DNA from: Armatimonadota bacterium
Lineage (GTDB): Bacteria; Armatimonadota; Chthonomonadetes; Chthonomonadales; Chthonomonadaceae
Direction of reading: 5' to 3'
Assembly: GCA_028871815.1 (NCBI GenBank)
Contig: JAGWMJ010000013.1
Coordinates: 52,407-116,406, forward strand
DNA: 64,000 nt
Shown here: one piece after another, positions 44,826 to 54,518 of the stretch
How positions within the stretch are numbered: the first letter of the stretch is position 1
Layout: each line of letters starts with the position of its first letter
Notes under the pieces: generated by a model
Told to the model about the DNA's origin: nothing
Seen by the model: the letters and a program-made list of their open reading frames with translations, nothing else
Databases searched by the model: none
Translations under genes and position numbers: made by a program

Positions 44826-46862
44826 ATGCCCGTAGTGCCGGCAGAGGCGCACGAACGGCGCAAGCGGTGGGTGCTCGCCAGAGCAGCCGTTTTTGGCGCT
44901 TCGGTACTGGCAGCCGCGTTTCTTTCGGTCGCTTCTTTGCCCGCGGCCGGTCTGGCAAATCTGCATCCTGTGAGGCTGCGGATTCTCGGGTCCGATTTTG
45001 TTTCGTCTGTTGCCCCATTGTCCGATGGAACCGATATCTGGGTTCCACTTAAGGTTTTTCCGGAGCTCGGCATGCAGGCGGTAGTGGCGCCGGCTGGTGA
45101 CGTTGTCTCGGTTGTACGCACGAGCACGGGCCAGCACGCGGATATCGCGCTTACCGCCATTGATGGCCGCAAAATGGTCGCGTTGGGCGATGTTGCGCGC
45201 GCATTCTCGGCCGTGGTCATCAATGGCGATGATCCGCCGAAAGGCGTCAGCGGCGCCCAGCGAGGTGTTGTCTATTTCCTTGCCCGAGTTACGGGCGTGC
45301 AGTACAAGCCCACCGGCGTCACGGTCACAACATCACTTCCAACGCCATATAGAACGCGCTTTCTTGCCGGCAGGCAACCGCGGGCCTATATCGACGTTAT
45401 GGGCGCCTGGGCAAACGAAGAAGGCGCAAGATCGGTTGAGCCCGGTGTCAGCATCCATACCGGCCAGTTTGAGGTGGAAACAGCGCGTGTCGTGCTGGAC
45501 GTGCGGCCGGGCATGTCGATTACCGATTCCGATAATGCTCGAAACAGCAGCAATACCGTGGGTGTAGCGATTGAAACTGCGGCCAACAGTCCACAGGTGG
45601 CAGTCGGTCAAAAGCAGCCCTCGGTGCAAGTTCGCACTCCCATCGCTGCTGCACGTGCCGACAGCACCTCCGCCTCCGCCGGTGGGGTGGGCCTCAACGT
45701 CTTCGGGGATGATCTCAATCATACGACCGGCACTGCGGGACCGCGAGCCAGGGCAGTAGCCCACACTGCGCCGGCTCATTGGTCACCAATCGCCGCGGCG
45801 CCGATCCGCCATAGTACACAGCTTGCTTATCGCGGCGGCAAGGTCGTCCGTGGCGGATTCCCAGTCTCGATCACCGGCATCGGCGTCGACGACGTGGCCG
45901 GCGCCACGCGCCTGGTCATACGGACCAGTGGCAAAGTGCGTCCCACCGTACAGTACCAGCCTGACGGATCGGGACTTGCCATCCACATTCCAAATGCCGT
46001 AGCAGCCACATCGATCTCGCCGGGTTCGCCGTCCGGGATCATCTCAGCTCTGCGGGTTGTGCCCGACGGTGACCCGGCCACCGGTACCCGGATCGATGTG
46101 ACAACTACCCGCGTCGCTGGCTTCACCGTTGACGAATCGCGCGGCGCTATCGTGCTCAATCTCCGGACACCGCGCCATTCCGGCGGAACGCTTCAGGGCA
46201 AGTTGATTGTTGTTGATCCCGGGCATGGCGGTACCTCCACGGGTGCTACCGGCCATGACGGGCGCGGCGTGGTGTACGAAAAGAACATCGCTCTCGCGAT
46301 CGCCCTGCGGCTGCGCGATGCGCTTGAAGCCCAGGGCGCCAACGTCCTGATGACGCGCGATGCCGACGTGAATGTAGACTTGTACGAACGGCCCCGCATG
46401 GCCGATGCAGCGCACGCCGATTTCTTTGTGAGCATCCACAACGATTCTAACGGCACGCCAAACTCTGCAAGTGGCACCAGCACCTACTACCACCTTAGCG
46501 ATCCCAGCAGCCACGCACTGGCCGAGTGCGTTCAGCGCGATGTCTCGGCTGTGACAGGCCTACCAAGTCGCGGCGCGCTTTCGGATGGCATAATGTATGC
46601 TCACGGATTCGCCGTGCTGCGTATGAGCACCATGCCCGCCATACTTGTTGAGGTAGCCTACATCAACAATCAGCGCGATCTTGCACATTTGGAGAACAGT
46701 GATTTTCAGGAGAACGTGGCGCAGGCTATCTGTCAGGGCCTGTCCGACTATGTTGCCGGCGTCGGCGGTCGGACAGCAAACCCGCAAGATCAGCAAACCA
46801 TCCAGCCTACCGATACACCGCCGCCGCTGCCGGGCGACGGTGGTTCACAGGATGGTCATTAA
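44826..46862 (+). CDS. N-acetylmuramoyl-L-alanine amidase (AmiA/B/C type) with AMIN-like N-terminal domains
   Basis: The protein has 678 residues from the ATG at 44826, with GGAGG 6-10 bases upstream. A signal sequence covers about 20-45. A copper-amine-oxidase-type beta domain follows (about 48-160), then two AMIN-like beta modules (about 160-240 and 335-440). The C-terminal amidase_3 domain begins IVVDPGHGG (zinc His), continues YEKNIALAIALRLR, and has SIHND and PAILVEVAYINN (Glu). It cuts the stem peptide from peptidoglycan in the periplasm during growth and division. Its stop overlaps the GerMN gene start by 11 bases. Confidence 0.93.
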   Translation: MPVVPAEAHERRKRWVLARAAVFGASVLAAAFLSVASLPAAGLANLHPVRLRILGSDFVSSVAPLSDGTDIWVPLKVFPELGMQAVVAPAGDVVSVVRTSTGQHADIALTAIDGRKMVALGDVARAFSAVVINGDDPPKGVSGAQRGVVYFLARVTGVQYKPTGVTVTTSLPTPYRTRFLAGRQPRAYIDVMGAWANEEGARSVEPGVSIHTGQFEVETARVVLDVRPGMSITDSDNARNSSNTVGVAIETAANSPQVAVGQKQPSVQVRTPIAAARADSTSASAGGVGLNVFGDDLNHTTGTAGPRARAVAHTAPAHWSPIAAAPIRHSTQLAYRGGKVVRGGFPVSITGIGVDDVAGATRLVIRTSGKVRPTVQYQPDGSGLAIHIPNAVAATSISPGSPSGIISALRVVPDGDPATGTRIDVTTTRVAGFTVDESRGAIVLNLRTPRHSGGTLQGKLIVVDPGHGGTSTGATGHDGRGVVYEKNIALAIALRLRDALEAQGANVLMTRDADVNVDLYERPRMADAAHADFFVSIHNDSNGTPNSASGTSTYYHLSDPSSHALAECVQRDVSAVTGLPSRGALSDGIMYAHGFAVLRMSTMPAILVEVAYINNQRDLAHLENSDFQENVAQAICQGLSDYVAGVGGRTANPQDQQTIQPTDTPPPLPGDGGSQDGH

Positions 46863-47382
46863 GCGGGTGCGTCGGACTCACCGGCTGATTCTGGTCGTGA
46901 CGTCCGCTGCCGCCGGCATTTGCGGTTGTGCTGGTCACAAGCCCGCTCCACTAGCGCCGGTTGTTCGCTTGACGCCCACCGTCGCTGCGCCGGCTTCCAA
47001 GTCCCCTACGCTGCGGGGCCCAAGCAGCGCTCAAGCAGCGCTCCAGGCGGTATCGCGCCTGCTTCAGGCCGACGCTGCCTCGGCTAATCCGCACTTTCCC
47101 ACCGGCACGCGCGTTGAGCGTGTGCGGGTTCACCGCGGGATTGCGACCATACAGTTCAATCGCGCGTTCGCGCATCTTGCGGATATGGGCGAATCGAACG
47201 AGTCATTGGTTCAACACGCGCTGCAGGTAGCGCTCTCCAATACGCCGGGAGTCTCTTCGATGCGGGTCCGCGTCGGCGACGGCCCGTTTCGGAGTGACGT
47301 TACCGATTGGGATACGCCATTTCCGGTCCGCGGAGTCGCCGACGATGAGTCGTCTGACTCGCGATCCGGCCACAACCAGTGA
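46852..47382 (+). CDS. GerMN-domain lipoprotein
   Basis: The protein has 176 residues from the ATG at 46852 inside the end of the amidase gene. The signal peptide VTSAAAGICGC provides a usable lipobox (I-C-G-C). The GerMN fold is seen in VRVHRGIATIQFNRAFAHL and SNTPGVSSMRVRVGDGPF. GerM is needed for spore germination and cortex work in Bacillus, but GerMN domains are widespread in envelope proteins of non-sporulators. The overlap with the amidase suggests it helps that enzyme in the wall. The end overlaps murI. Confidence 0.85.
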   Translation: MVIKRVRRTHRLILVVTSAAAGICGCAGHKPAPLAPVVRLTPTVAAPASKSPTLRGPSSAQAALQAVSRLLQADAASANPHFPTGTRVERVRVHRGIATIQFNRAFAHLADMGESNESLVQHALQVALSNTPGVSSMRVRVGDGPFRSDVTDWDTPFPVRGVADDESSDSRSGHNQ

Positions 47383-48209
47383 GCGCCGCCAATCCCGAAA
47401 TGCTCGGCGTTTTCGACTCGGGTGTCGGCGGGCTTTCCGTGCTGAACAGCATCGCGGCGGCCGGCGTGAATCTGCCTACACTGTATGTTGCCGATCAGGC
47501 CAACGTGCCCTATGGCGGCCGGCCGCTCGACCAGATCCGCAATTACGCGGCGGCAATATGCCGCGCTCTTGTGCGGGCCGGCTGCACCCACATTGTTATG
47601 GCGTGCAACATCTCAAGCGCGGTGGCGTACGAAATCGTCCGCGCCGAACACCGCAACCTCATCGTTATCGGCGTCATTGAACCCGGCGCAGCGGCTGCAG
47701 CGCGATTGGAAACAAACCGGGTCGCGGTGCTGGCTACGAAGGGCACGGTGGAATCGCAGGCGTACCGACAGGCATTTCACCGAATCGATCCGGGCATTGA
47801 GGTCGGCGAGCTGGCTTGCCCCGAGCTTGTTCCTCTGGTAGAGGCCGGGGTCACCACAGGCGAAGAAGCCGTGGTTGCGGCGCGAATGCGGATGGCGCAG
47901 GTACAGTCCTACGGCGCCCGTACCGTGGTGCTGGGCTGTACCCACTATCCCTTCCTGCTGCCCGTGCTTCGCGCGGCAGCTCCCGAGGTGCGGTTCGTTG
48001 ACCCGGCAGAAGCCACGGCGCAGTTGCTCCGCTCTTACGTTTCGCTCAACAACGGTGGCCCGCAACATGTGCGACGGTTGATAACCACCGGCTCGCGCCA
48101 CACGCTGCAGAAGCAGGCAGCAGCCATGATGAATGGCACGGACTTCACGGTGGCGGAAGCTGTGTGGAAGGGCGACGAACTGCTGCTTCCGGTGGGATTG
48201 CCGACCTGA
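47379..48209 (+). CDS. murI: Glutamate racemase
   Basis: The protein has 276 residues from the GTG at 47379, overlapping the GerMN stop. MurI supplies D-glutamate for peptidoglycan. The N-terminal [11 protein letters not shown] motif, the first catalytic Cys76 in ACNIS and the second Cys187 in GCTHYP are present. The first motif is normally A-C-N-T; here Thr is Ile78, a position near the substrate, so kinetics may differ. The rest, including [10 protein letters not shown], is conventional. It is followed by rph after 118 bases. Confidence 0.93.
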   Translation: MSAANPEMLGVFDSGVGGLSVLNSIAAAGVNLPTLYVADQANVPYGGRPLDQIRNYAAAICRALVRAGCTHIVMACNISSAVAYEIVRAEHRNLIVIGVIEPGAAAAARLETNRVAVLATKGTVESQAYRQAFHRIDPGIEVGELACPELVPLVEAGVTTGEEAVVAARMRMAQVQSYGARTVVLGCTHYPFLLPVLRAAAPEVRFVDPAEATAQLLRSYVSLNNGGPQHVRRLITTGSRHTLQKQAAAMMNGTDFTVAEAVWKGDELLLPVGLPT

Positions 48210-48327
48210 TACCGGTGCGCCGCACAGGAGTTTGCAGCGCACATGCCGAATGGCTCGGCACCTTGTCCCGCACCGCATTGCGCCGGTCGGACCCGATTCC
48301 GGGCGTTTCTTCAAGGAGTTTACTGCC

Positions 48328-49047
48328 GTGACCCGACCCGATGGGCGCAAAGCCAGCCAGCTTCGACCGGTTTCCTTGACAACCGGCTTCATGCCGAACG
48401 CCGAAGGGTCCTGCCTTGTTGGTATGGGCAACACCCAGGTCATTTGTACCGCCTCCGTAGATGACAAAGTCCCGCCGTTCTTGAAAGGCATGAACAAGGG
48501 CTGGGTGACGGCCGAGTATGCGATGCTGCCGCGCTCCACCAACACGCGTTCTCCGCGCGAAAACCGCAGTGGGCCGGGCGGACGGTCCGTTGAGATACAG
48601 CGCCTCATCGGGCGCAGCTTGCGCGCTGTTACGCGTATGGATCTGCTGGGTGAGCGGACGGTTGTGCTCGATTGCGACGTCCTTCAGGCCGATGGTGGTA
48701 CCCGCACCGCCGCGATTACCGGGGCCTGGGTGGCGCTGCACATGGCTTTTGGCAGGATGCTTGCCGCCGGCGTTCTCGCCACGATGCCGCTGGAAGCGAT
48801 GGTGTCGGCCGTAAGTGTTGGGGTGGTCGGCGGCGCAGAACTGCTGGATCTCTGCTATCTTGAAGACTCGTCTGCCGATGTTGACATGAACGTGGTGCTA
48901 ACCGACGCCGGAGCATATATCGAGGTCCAGGGCACGGCCGAGCGGACTCCCTACAGTCGCGAGCAGTTGAACCGCTTGCTCGACCTGGCCGCGACCGGCG
49001 CGGCCGAACTGTTTGAGCGTCAGCGCGCGGCAGTCGCCGCCGCATGA
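48328..49047 (+). CDS. rph: Ribonuclease PH
   Basis: The protein has 239 residues from the GTG at 48328, supported by AAGGAG at 48313-48318; an upstream in-frame ATG lies too far ahead. RNase PH trims tRNA 3' ends phosphorolytically in the cytoplasm. Family blocks [33 protein letters not shown] and [17 protein letters not shown] are complete. Its ATGA overlap with rdgB shows co-translation. Confidence 0.96.
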   Translation: MTRPDGRKASQLRPVSLTTGFMPNAEGSCLVGMGNTQVICTASVDDKVPPFLKGMNKGWVTAEYAMLPRSTNTRSPRENRSGPGGRSVEIQRLIGRSLRAVTRMDLLGERTVVLDCDVLQADGGTRTAAITGAWVALHMAFGRMLAAGVLATMPLEAMVSAVSVGVVGGAELLDLCYLEDSSADVDMNVVLTDAGAYIEVQGTAERTPYSREQLNRLLDLAATGAAELFERQRAAVAAA

Positions 49048-49682
49048 GCGGCGCTCGGCGGGTCTGGATCCTTGCGAGTGCGAACCGGCAAAAGGCTGCT
49101 GAGATCCTGGCGATTCTGCGGGCCACCGATCTGCCCATTGACTGGCGGACTCTAGCTGACTATCCCTCCCTGCCGCCCATAGATGAGACCGCAGACACGT
49201 TTGAGGCGAACGCAGTACTCAAAGCCGAAACGGCCCGCTCACTGGTGGGCCTGCCGGCGATAGCCGACGATGGCGGGTTGAGTGTAGACGCGCTCAACGG
49301 CGCTCCCGGTGTGCATTCGCACCGATACCTCGGTGAAGCAACGCCTATGCCGGCAAAGATCGCCGAAATCTTGCGGCTGATGGAGGGCCGGCCCGAAGCC
49401 GAACGGAGCTGCCGCTTTACTTGCGTGGTCGCCATTGCGGTGCCCGGTCGCAATACCGTGTGCTGCGCCGGCCACCTCGCCGGCACCATCGCCACCGAAC
49501 CGCGCGGTGTGAATGGCTTTGGCTTCGACCCGATCTTCCAACTTCCAGATGGTCGGTGCATGGCCGAGCTGGCGCCGGCGGAGAAGAATCGGATCAGCCA
49601 CCGGAGCAACGCACTTCGCGCAACCGCGGAGATCCTCAGCAAGATCGTTCAGGATAGTGATGCCGGCGTCCGTCAGCAATAG
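49044..49682 (+). CDS. rdgB: Non-canonical purine NTP pyrophosphatase (RdgB/HAM1)
   Basis: The protein has 212 residues starting in the ATGA overlap with rph. It removes dITP/XTP from the nucleotide pool. The N-terminal [12 protein letters not shown], the [22 protein letters not shown] block and NGFGFDPIF are all present. The gene pair rph-rdgB with a racemase and GerM-like gene upstream matches a known order in Bacillus. Its 3' end overlaps the YihY-like gene start by 23 bases. Confidence 0.95.
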   Translation: MSGARRVWILASANRQKAAEILAILRATDLPIDWRTLADYPSLPPIDETADTFEANAVLKAETARSLVGLPAIADDGGLSVDALNGAPGVHSHRYLGEATPMPAKIAEILRLMEGRPEAERSCRFTCVVAIAVPGRNTVCCAGHLAGTIATEPRGVNGFGFDPIFQLPDGRCMAELAPAEKNRISHRSNALRATAEILSKIVQDSDAGVRQQ

Positions 49683-50541
49683 CGAGCCGCTTCTTGCCGA
49701 CCTGCGCCTTACGGTGCAGTTTGTAGCCGCATGGAACAGGCGGCACTACAGCCTGATGGCCGCCGCCTGCGCGTATAGCGCCCTGTTGGCCGTGGTGCCG
49801 GCACTTGTCGTCTCCATGTCTGTCGTGGGGTTCGTGGTGCACGCTTCGTCCGCCCGCACGTCGGCCGTGCTCCATGCAGTGCAGGCGTACATACCGGTAC
49901 GCGCGCCGTGGCTGCGCAGCGTACTTGCCAGCACAGCGCACAATCGCGCCACTATCGGGATTATCGGCCTGCTCAGCCTTGCGTATACCGTTGCCCGCTG
50001 TTTCCTGGCGGTCGAAGCGGCGCTCAATACGGCCTCCGACTCTGCGCCGGTACGGACCTGGATTCATCGCCGGCTGGTGGCGCTGGAGTGCGCTACCGCC
50101 GCCATCATCATGTTGAGTGGCGACGTGTTTCTCACCGGCCTTATTCCGCACCTGCACCTCCACGCGCACTCCGCCGGCTGGAGACACATTGCGGCTGTTA
50201 TGCTCGTCGTCGCCACTGTTGGGCTTACAGCGCTTGAGTTCGCCTTTTTCTACAGCCGGCTGCTTGAGCCTGGTCATACCATGCGCAGCCTGTTATCCGG
50301 AGGGGCTATAGCCTCACTAACGTTTCAGACGACCAAGATCGGATTTGCCGTCCTTTTGCTGCATCTCAACAGTTACGACGCTGTATATGGCACGGCAGCC
50401 GGCCTGATTATCGTGGTGGTTTGGGCGTGGTACAGTATGGCGATATTTCTGGGTGGGGCAGAGTTGGTTCGGCTGCATACGGTGCGGCGTGGAGTCAACC
50501 TGCCCGGAGCGCGCGTGGCCGGCAGCGCGGAGGTGTTATGA
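49660..50541 (+). CDS. YihY/BrkB-family membrane protein
   Basis: The protein has 293 residues from the ATG at 49660 (GTG at 49657 is an alternative). It has six TMs. The N-terminal FVAAWNRRHYSLMAAACAYSALLAVVPAL and the closing LIIVVVWAWYSMAIFLGGAEL are typical of the family, long mislabelled RNase BN. Its function is unknown; it is an inner-membrane protein often near RNA genes. The 23-base overlap with rdgB and the 4-base overlap with the protease gene put it in this operon. Confidence 0.9.
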   Translation: MPASVSNSEPLLADLRLTVQFVAAWNRRHYSLMAAACAYSALLAVVPALVVSMSVVGFVVHASSARTSAVLHAVQAYIPVRAPWLRSVLASTAHNRATIGIIGLLSLAYTVARCFLAVEAALNTASDSAPVRTWIHRRLVALECATAAIIMLSGDVFLTGLIPHLHLHAHSAGWRHIAAVMLVVATVGLTALEFAFFYSRLLEPGHTMRSLLSGGAIASLTFQTTKIGFAVLLLHLNSYDAVYGTAAGLIIVVVWAWYSMAIFLGGAELVRLHTVRRGVNLPGARVAGSAEVL

Positions 50542-52181
50542 CGCGTTATCGACTGTTTGAATTCCTGGCAGCCATCGCCATGCTCCTGACACTGCCTGGC
50601 GCCGTCCAACGTCCGGCGGATCCTGCTCAAATCGCCGTCCTCATGGTGGGCGGCGGACCGAGCCGTCAATACAACCAGGTTGCAATAGAAAGCAACATGC
50701 GGTACGTGGGCCGCCTGTTGCCATCAGGCGCCACCGTCACCAGCCTGTTCGCCGACGGCGATGCCGGCGCAAGCTCTGTGGAGTATGCGTCCTCCGACCG
50801 GGCACTCGGCGCGCGCGTGCTCTCGCTGGCGCTGGATCGCGTCACCGAGGATGACCCAACCATCAAGTTTCGCCAGCCTGCCATCGGTCGGAATATCGAC
50901 GGTTCAAACCGCAAGAGCAGCATCGATTCCGCCTTCGGCCGTCTGAGGTCGTTTGCCGTGGCTAATCCGACGGAGCCGGTCCTCATCTACTTCACGGGGC
51001 ACGGCAGCCCAAATCGCCGCAATATTGAAGACAACTACTACGACACCTGGAATGAGTCCCGCGGCCTTTCGGTGCGCGCGCTCGCCGCTGAAATTGCTCG
51101 ACTTCCGGCGACAACTCCGGTAACCATTGTCATGGTCCAGTGCTTCTCTGGGGCATTTGGCAATCTGCTCTTCGATAATGGTGATCCGAGCGCTCCGCAG
51201 GTCCGGCGTGACCTCGTCGGCTTCTTCGCCACAGTAGAGGACCGGGTTGCGGCCGGCTGCACAACGGCAGTTAACGAGGCGGAGTATCACGACTTCACTT
51301 CCTACTTCTTTGCAGCGCTCACTGGCCGCGATCGGGTAGGGCGAAAGGTGGAAGGCGCGGACTACAACCATGATGGGCGGGTCGGCATGGACGAAGCGTT
51401 TTGCTACACGCTCATACATGATCAATCGATTGACGTGCCGGTCTGTACGAGCGATGTTTTCTTGCGGCGGTTTGTACCGATGTCCGATGCCGCCGTGACG
51501 GCCACGCGATTCAAGGACCTGTTGAAATGGGCGCGTCCGGCGCAGCGCGCGGCACTGTCGGCACTGCAAAAAGAGCTCAAGCTACGCGGACCGAGTCGGT
51601 TCCAGATTGCTTACAACGAAGCAGTGAAGCGCCTCGGCAAAAACGCAGGTATGCGGTCGACGACAGATCCGGGAGCAATTCGCAGCCTCAATCGTCAGGA
51701 ACAGTCGGCCAGCCGCTACGTACTGGCCCAGTGGCCGTCGCTGCAGCATCCGGATGCGCCGGAGGCGAAGCCGGAACTGGACGATGCCCTGACTGCCCTC
51801 ACCGACCAGGCAGTCTCCGGTCGGTGGAAGAAGCTGCTGGATGCAGATGACCGTGTAGAGATCAGCGAGAAACAGGGCGAAGCCAGTGAAATCGCCGACA
51901 GCAAGCTGTTACGGTTCATCCGTTTGGCAAAGTCGGTTGTGCTGGCGCACCGGCTGCAAACTGCCGGCACACCGGCAGCGCAGGCTGCGTTCAACCGGCT
52001 CTCCAACCTGGAAGCACGGTCGCTGCTGCCCAAAGCCGGTCCGTTTGCGACCACCGTTAAAACGTCGGCGGACGGCAACGGTGCAGAACAGACTGCCATG
52101 CTGCTCCGTGAGCTTCGAACGGCCACGCTGCGCTGCTGCGCAGAGTCCGGCGCGCACGGGCGCGGTGCATCGTGGTTCTAG
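50538..52181 (+). CDS. Secreted caspase-like (clan CD) cysteine protease with EF-hand-like loop
   Basis: The protein has 547 residues from the ATG at 50538 within the YihY-like stop. A signal peptide (about residues 1-24) is followed by a clan CD domain. The catalytic His is His155 in YFTGHGSPN and the nucleophile Cys202 in VQCFSGAF, 47 residues on, the usual spacing for C13/C14-type enzymes. An EF-hand loop D275-Y-N-H-D-G-R-V-G-M-D-E286 is complete. The C-terminal 190 residues are helical and without a named domain. Caspase-like proteases in bacteria cut after Arg, Lys or Asn. A wall-operon position is unusual. Confidence 0.8.
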   Translation: MTRYRLFEFLAAIAMLLTLPGAVQRPADPAQIAVLMVGGGPSRQYNQVAIESNMRYVGRLLPSGATVTSLFADGDAGASSVEYASSDRALGARVLSLALDRVTEDDPTIKFRQPAIGRNIDGSNRKSSIDSAFGRLRSFAVANPTEPVLIYFTGHGSPNRRNIEDNYYDTWNESRGLSVRALAAEIARLPATTPVTIVMVQCFSGAFGNLLFDNGDPSAPQVRRDLVGFFATVEDRVAAGCTTAVNEAEYHDFTSYFFAALTGRDRVGRKVEGADYNHDGRVGMDEAFCYTLIHDQSIDVPVCTSDVFLRRFVPMSDAAVTATRFKDLLKWARPAQRAALSALQKELKLRGPSRFQIAYNEAVKRLGKNAGMRSTTDPGAIRSLNRQEQSASRYVLAQWPSLQHPDAPEAKPELDDALTALTDQAVSGRWKKLLDADDRVEISEKQGEASEIADSKLLRFIRLAKSVVLAHRLQTAGTPAAQAAFNRLSNLEARSLLPKAGPFATTVKTSADGNGAEQTAMLLRELRTATLRCCAESGAHGRGASWF

Positions 52182-52240
52182 GCGGTTGACGAAGGGAGTT
52201 TTGCGCACGAGCACCCACGGCGAGCGGGCCGTATCGGCGC

Positions 52241-53659
52241 CTAATGCGCGGCGACATATGCCAATGCATCTTCCGCGGTATAGTCGTCAGGCATCGCCGT
52301 CAGGAAACCCAGATCATCGCCCAGGGTTACCAGCGGCAGTTCGTCAATGCCACCGGGGCGCACCTGGCCCAGGCCCATCGTGGCCGTGAGACCATTGCAT
52401 AAGCACGCTCGCCCCAGCGCATCTTCCTCGCGCCCGCCCTTCCGAATGAAGTGATCCAACGGCTCAGCGGGACAGCGGTAACCGACCTGCCCATCTGCGT
52501 TCCGATAGAGCGTCCGAAGCGCGCCGATGTCGCACAACTGCCGGCGCAGCGGCATCTCCAGATCGGTGATCGTACCTTCGAGCTCTGCGCATTTGAACGG
52601 ATATCCCGTCGGAGATATCCGGCCGTCTGTGCGGATAACCAGCTCCCCGGCCCGTGCCTTCGCTATCACTCGCGCACGCAGAGTGGGATCCAAGCCCGAG
52701 TCCTGCGACAGTGCAAAGATCGTGCCAACCTGAACTCCGGCCGCGCCGAGGGCACGGGCCTCACTCAACTGGTCTGAAGTCGATCCGGCCAGCCAGAATG
52801 GTCGGCCCAGCGCAGCTATTTTGCTCAGATTCGGCCTGTCCTTGTCGCCGTATACAGGCTGGCCCGAGGCGTCAACCTCCTTGCCCCGCGGCGGCGCATT
52901 GTGACCACCCGCCGTCGGGCGTTCAACAACGAAGCCCTCTATAGATCCCTTCGCGCGATTCGCGAGAATGGTTGCCACGATGTCTGTCGATATGACTGCC
53001 AGGAAGCTGGCCCGGCTAAGTGACAGGTGGGTCAAACCAAATCGGGTCGGGTTGAACGACACGGAGTAGGCGTACTCCGGGGCAGCACCCTCCACGTGCA
53101 ATCTGTACGCTGCAGGCTGATGCGCGGCCAGCAAGTCAAGAACCTCCGGAATCTGGATCGGCATTCCGGCTCCAACCAGAACATAGTCGACGCCCGCCAG
53201 CAGGGCGCCATAGAGCACCGGCATCTGCATCAACTGGATTTTTTCAAGCAGGTTTATGCCGACCACGCCGTCGTGCCCGGCTTTTGCCAGCCACACCTCC
53301 GCGAAACTGGCGAGAACCATAAGGTTCTCCAACCTCGGATCCAGCGTGGCTTGCTGCGAGTTTTGCGCCTTCTTCAGGTTCAGCATCGGCGCAGCGCGAT
53401 ATGGCCGACCGGTCCGGCCGCCAGGCTGATAATAACGCTCCAGCACTTCGCGGACGATCTCTTGATTCGGAAAGGCTGCAAAGGCGCGCCGCAGGTGACC
53501 ATCGGTGTCGCCGTCCTGCAGCATGCGCGCAGCCAGCACCCAGATACCCGTCCCGGATACGACGCCAAGCTGTCCGGCTGCGCTCACCTTGCGAGCCAGG
53601 CGCCAGCCGGAGATGCCGATCCCCATCCCTCCCTGGATGATGGTCGGACGAGGTGCCAT
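52241..53659 (-). CDS. Nitronate monooxygenase (2-nitropropane dioxygenase) family protein
   Basis: The protein has 472 residues, the long form of this FMN-dependent TIM-barrel family. The start MAPRPTIIQGGMGIGISG and the ERPTAGGHNAPPRG FMN-phosphate loop are typical. Long relatives include PfaD-type enoyl reductases, but no polyketide genes are near. Nitronate monooxygenases oxidise propionate-3-nitronate or similar compounds in the cytoplasm. It is isolated, with no partner, and is followed by a 300-base gap on its 5' side. Confidence 0.88.
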   Translation of the reverse strand: MAPRPTIIQGGMGIGISGWRLARKVSAAGQLGVVSGTGIWVLAARMLQDGDTDGHLRRAFAAFPNQEIVREVLERYYQPGGRTGRPYRAAPMLNLKKAQNSQQATLDPRLENLMVLASFAEVWLAKAGHDGVVGINLLEKIQLMQMPVLYGALLAGVDYVLVGAGMPIQIPEVLDLLAAHQPAAYRLHVEGAAPEYAYSVSFNPTRFGLTHLSLSRASFLAVISTDIVATILANRAKGSIEGFVVERPTAGGHNAPPRGKEVDASGQPVYGDKDRPNLSKIAALGRPFWLAGSTSDQLSEARALGAAGVQVGTIFALSQDSGLDPTLRARVIAKARAGELVIRTDGRISPTGYPFKCAELEGTITDLEMPLRRQLCDIGALRTLYRNADGQVGYRCPAEPLDHFIRKGGREEDALGRACLCNGLTATMGLGQVRPGGIDELPLVTLGDDLGFLTAMPDDYTAEDALAYVAAH

Positions 53660-53967
53660 AGGTGCCTCTTTTCGCTACCGCCCCGGGCTGCACGTCTCGG
53701 CGCTGTTGACCCGTGCGGACGTCAATGCAACTGCATTGAGAATACCATCCCGGCCGGTCAATGCCCACACCACTCGAGCGTAATGCAGCTGCACGCCGCG
53801 TGAGCTTGGTCCGACGCCTACGGTGACGATCTGCAGATGGTTACCGAGCATGGGCGGCACACGCCGGTTATGGATCGGACCGCGTTGCCCGCGCCGGTGC
53901 CCTGCACAAATCCCGTATTCGGTTCCCGCCGGCGTGCGCTACTGCACCGAAGCGGCATAGGCCCCAC
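53660..53967. other. Intergenic region with a possible short minus-strand ORF
   Basis: The minus strand is open from about 53941 to 53675 and reads as a fairly protein-like chain (NHLQIVTVGVGPSSRGVQLH and on) ending in TAG-free TGA context. Only a GTG at 53860 would start it, with no clear ribosome site. It could be a remnant or chance. No other feature is seen. Confidence 0.3.
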
Positions 53968-54279
53968 TCAGGCGCGCTCGGTGAATTCGCCCCGCTGCTG
54001 AGACCGTGCCTCCCGCGTGATGAAGTGCAGCGCAATGAAGAAGCAGAGCGCAGCCGGCGCCAACTGAATTACAAAGTTGAGCAGCGGCAGCCAACCGAAC
54101 GGCCAGTTGAACACGCGCAGCATCAGAAGGACGAATCCGGCTGCAGCGTACCGAAACATAAAGCGTGCGTTGCGTCCACGGCACCGATTCGAGGCTGCGT
54201 AGCAGATTCCGCCGGCAACCAACGGTCCGATGTGGTACAAAAGCCAGAACAGAATTAGCATGATCGTGCCTCTCTCCAT
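53968..54279 (-). CDS. Small membrane protein of unknown function (103 aa)
   Basis: The start is ATG 54279 or 54261. Three hydrophobic helices are visible (LILFWLLYHIGPLVAGGI, FRYAAAGFVLLMLRVFNWPFG, LLNFVIQLAPAALCFFIALH). The short basic-acidic tail is cytoplasmic or external. Nothing identifies a family. The regular hydrophobic pattern and lack of stops favour a real gene, but there is no conserved neighbour to support it. Confidence 0.5.
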   Translation of the reverse strand: MERGTIMLILFWLLYHIGPLVAGGICYAASNRCRGRNARFMFRYAAAGFVLLMLRVFNWPFGWLPLLNFVIQLAPAALCFFIALHFITREARSQQRGEFTERA

Positions 54280-54518
54280 GCCCGCCGCATCTCAGTACGG
54301 TAATCGCGCATGCACGGTGTCATTTTATCAGAAAAATGGTTCGATTCCAACGTCGGCGACCCCGTCCACCAACACGGCGCGAATCTGCGACAGGGTGCGG
54401 GGCGGCGTGCAACTTTCGAGAATCCTGTGCGTCTTACAAGGTTGGAACATAATCGGCAACGCTGTTCAAGACGGTGGCGTCGCCGTTCGGGGGTGCCCGC
54501 TGCTGCTGGTGCGATCAA

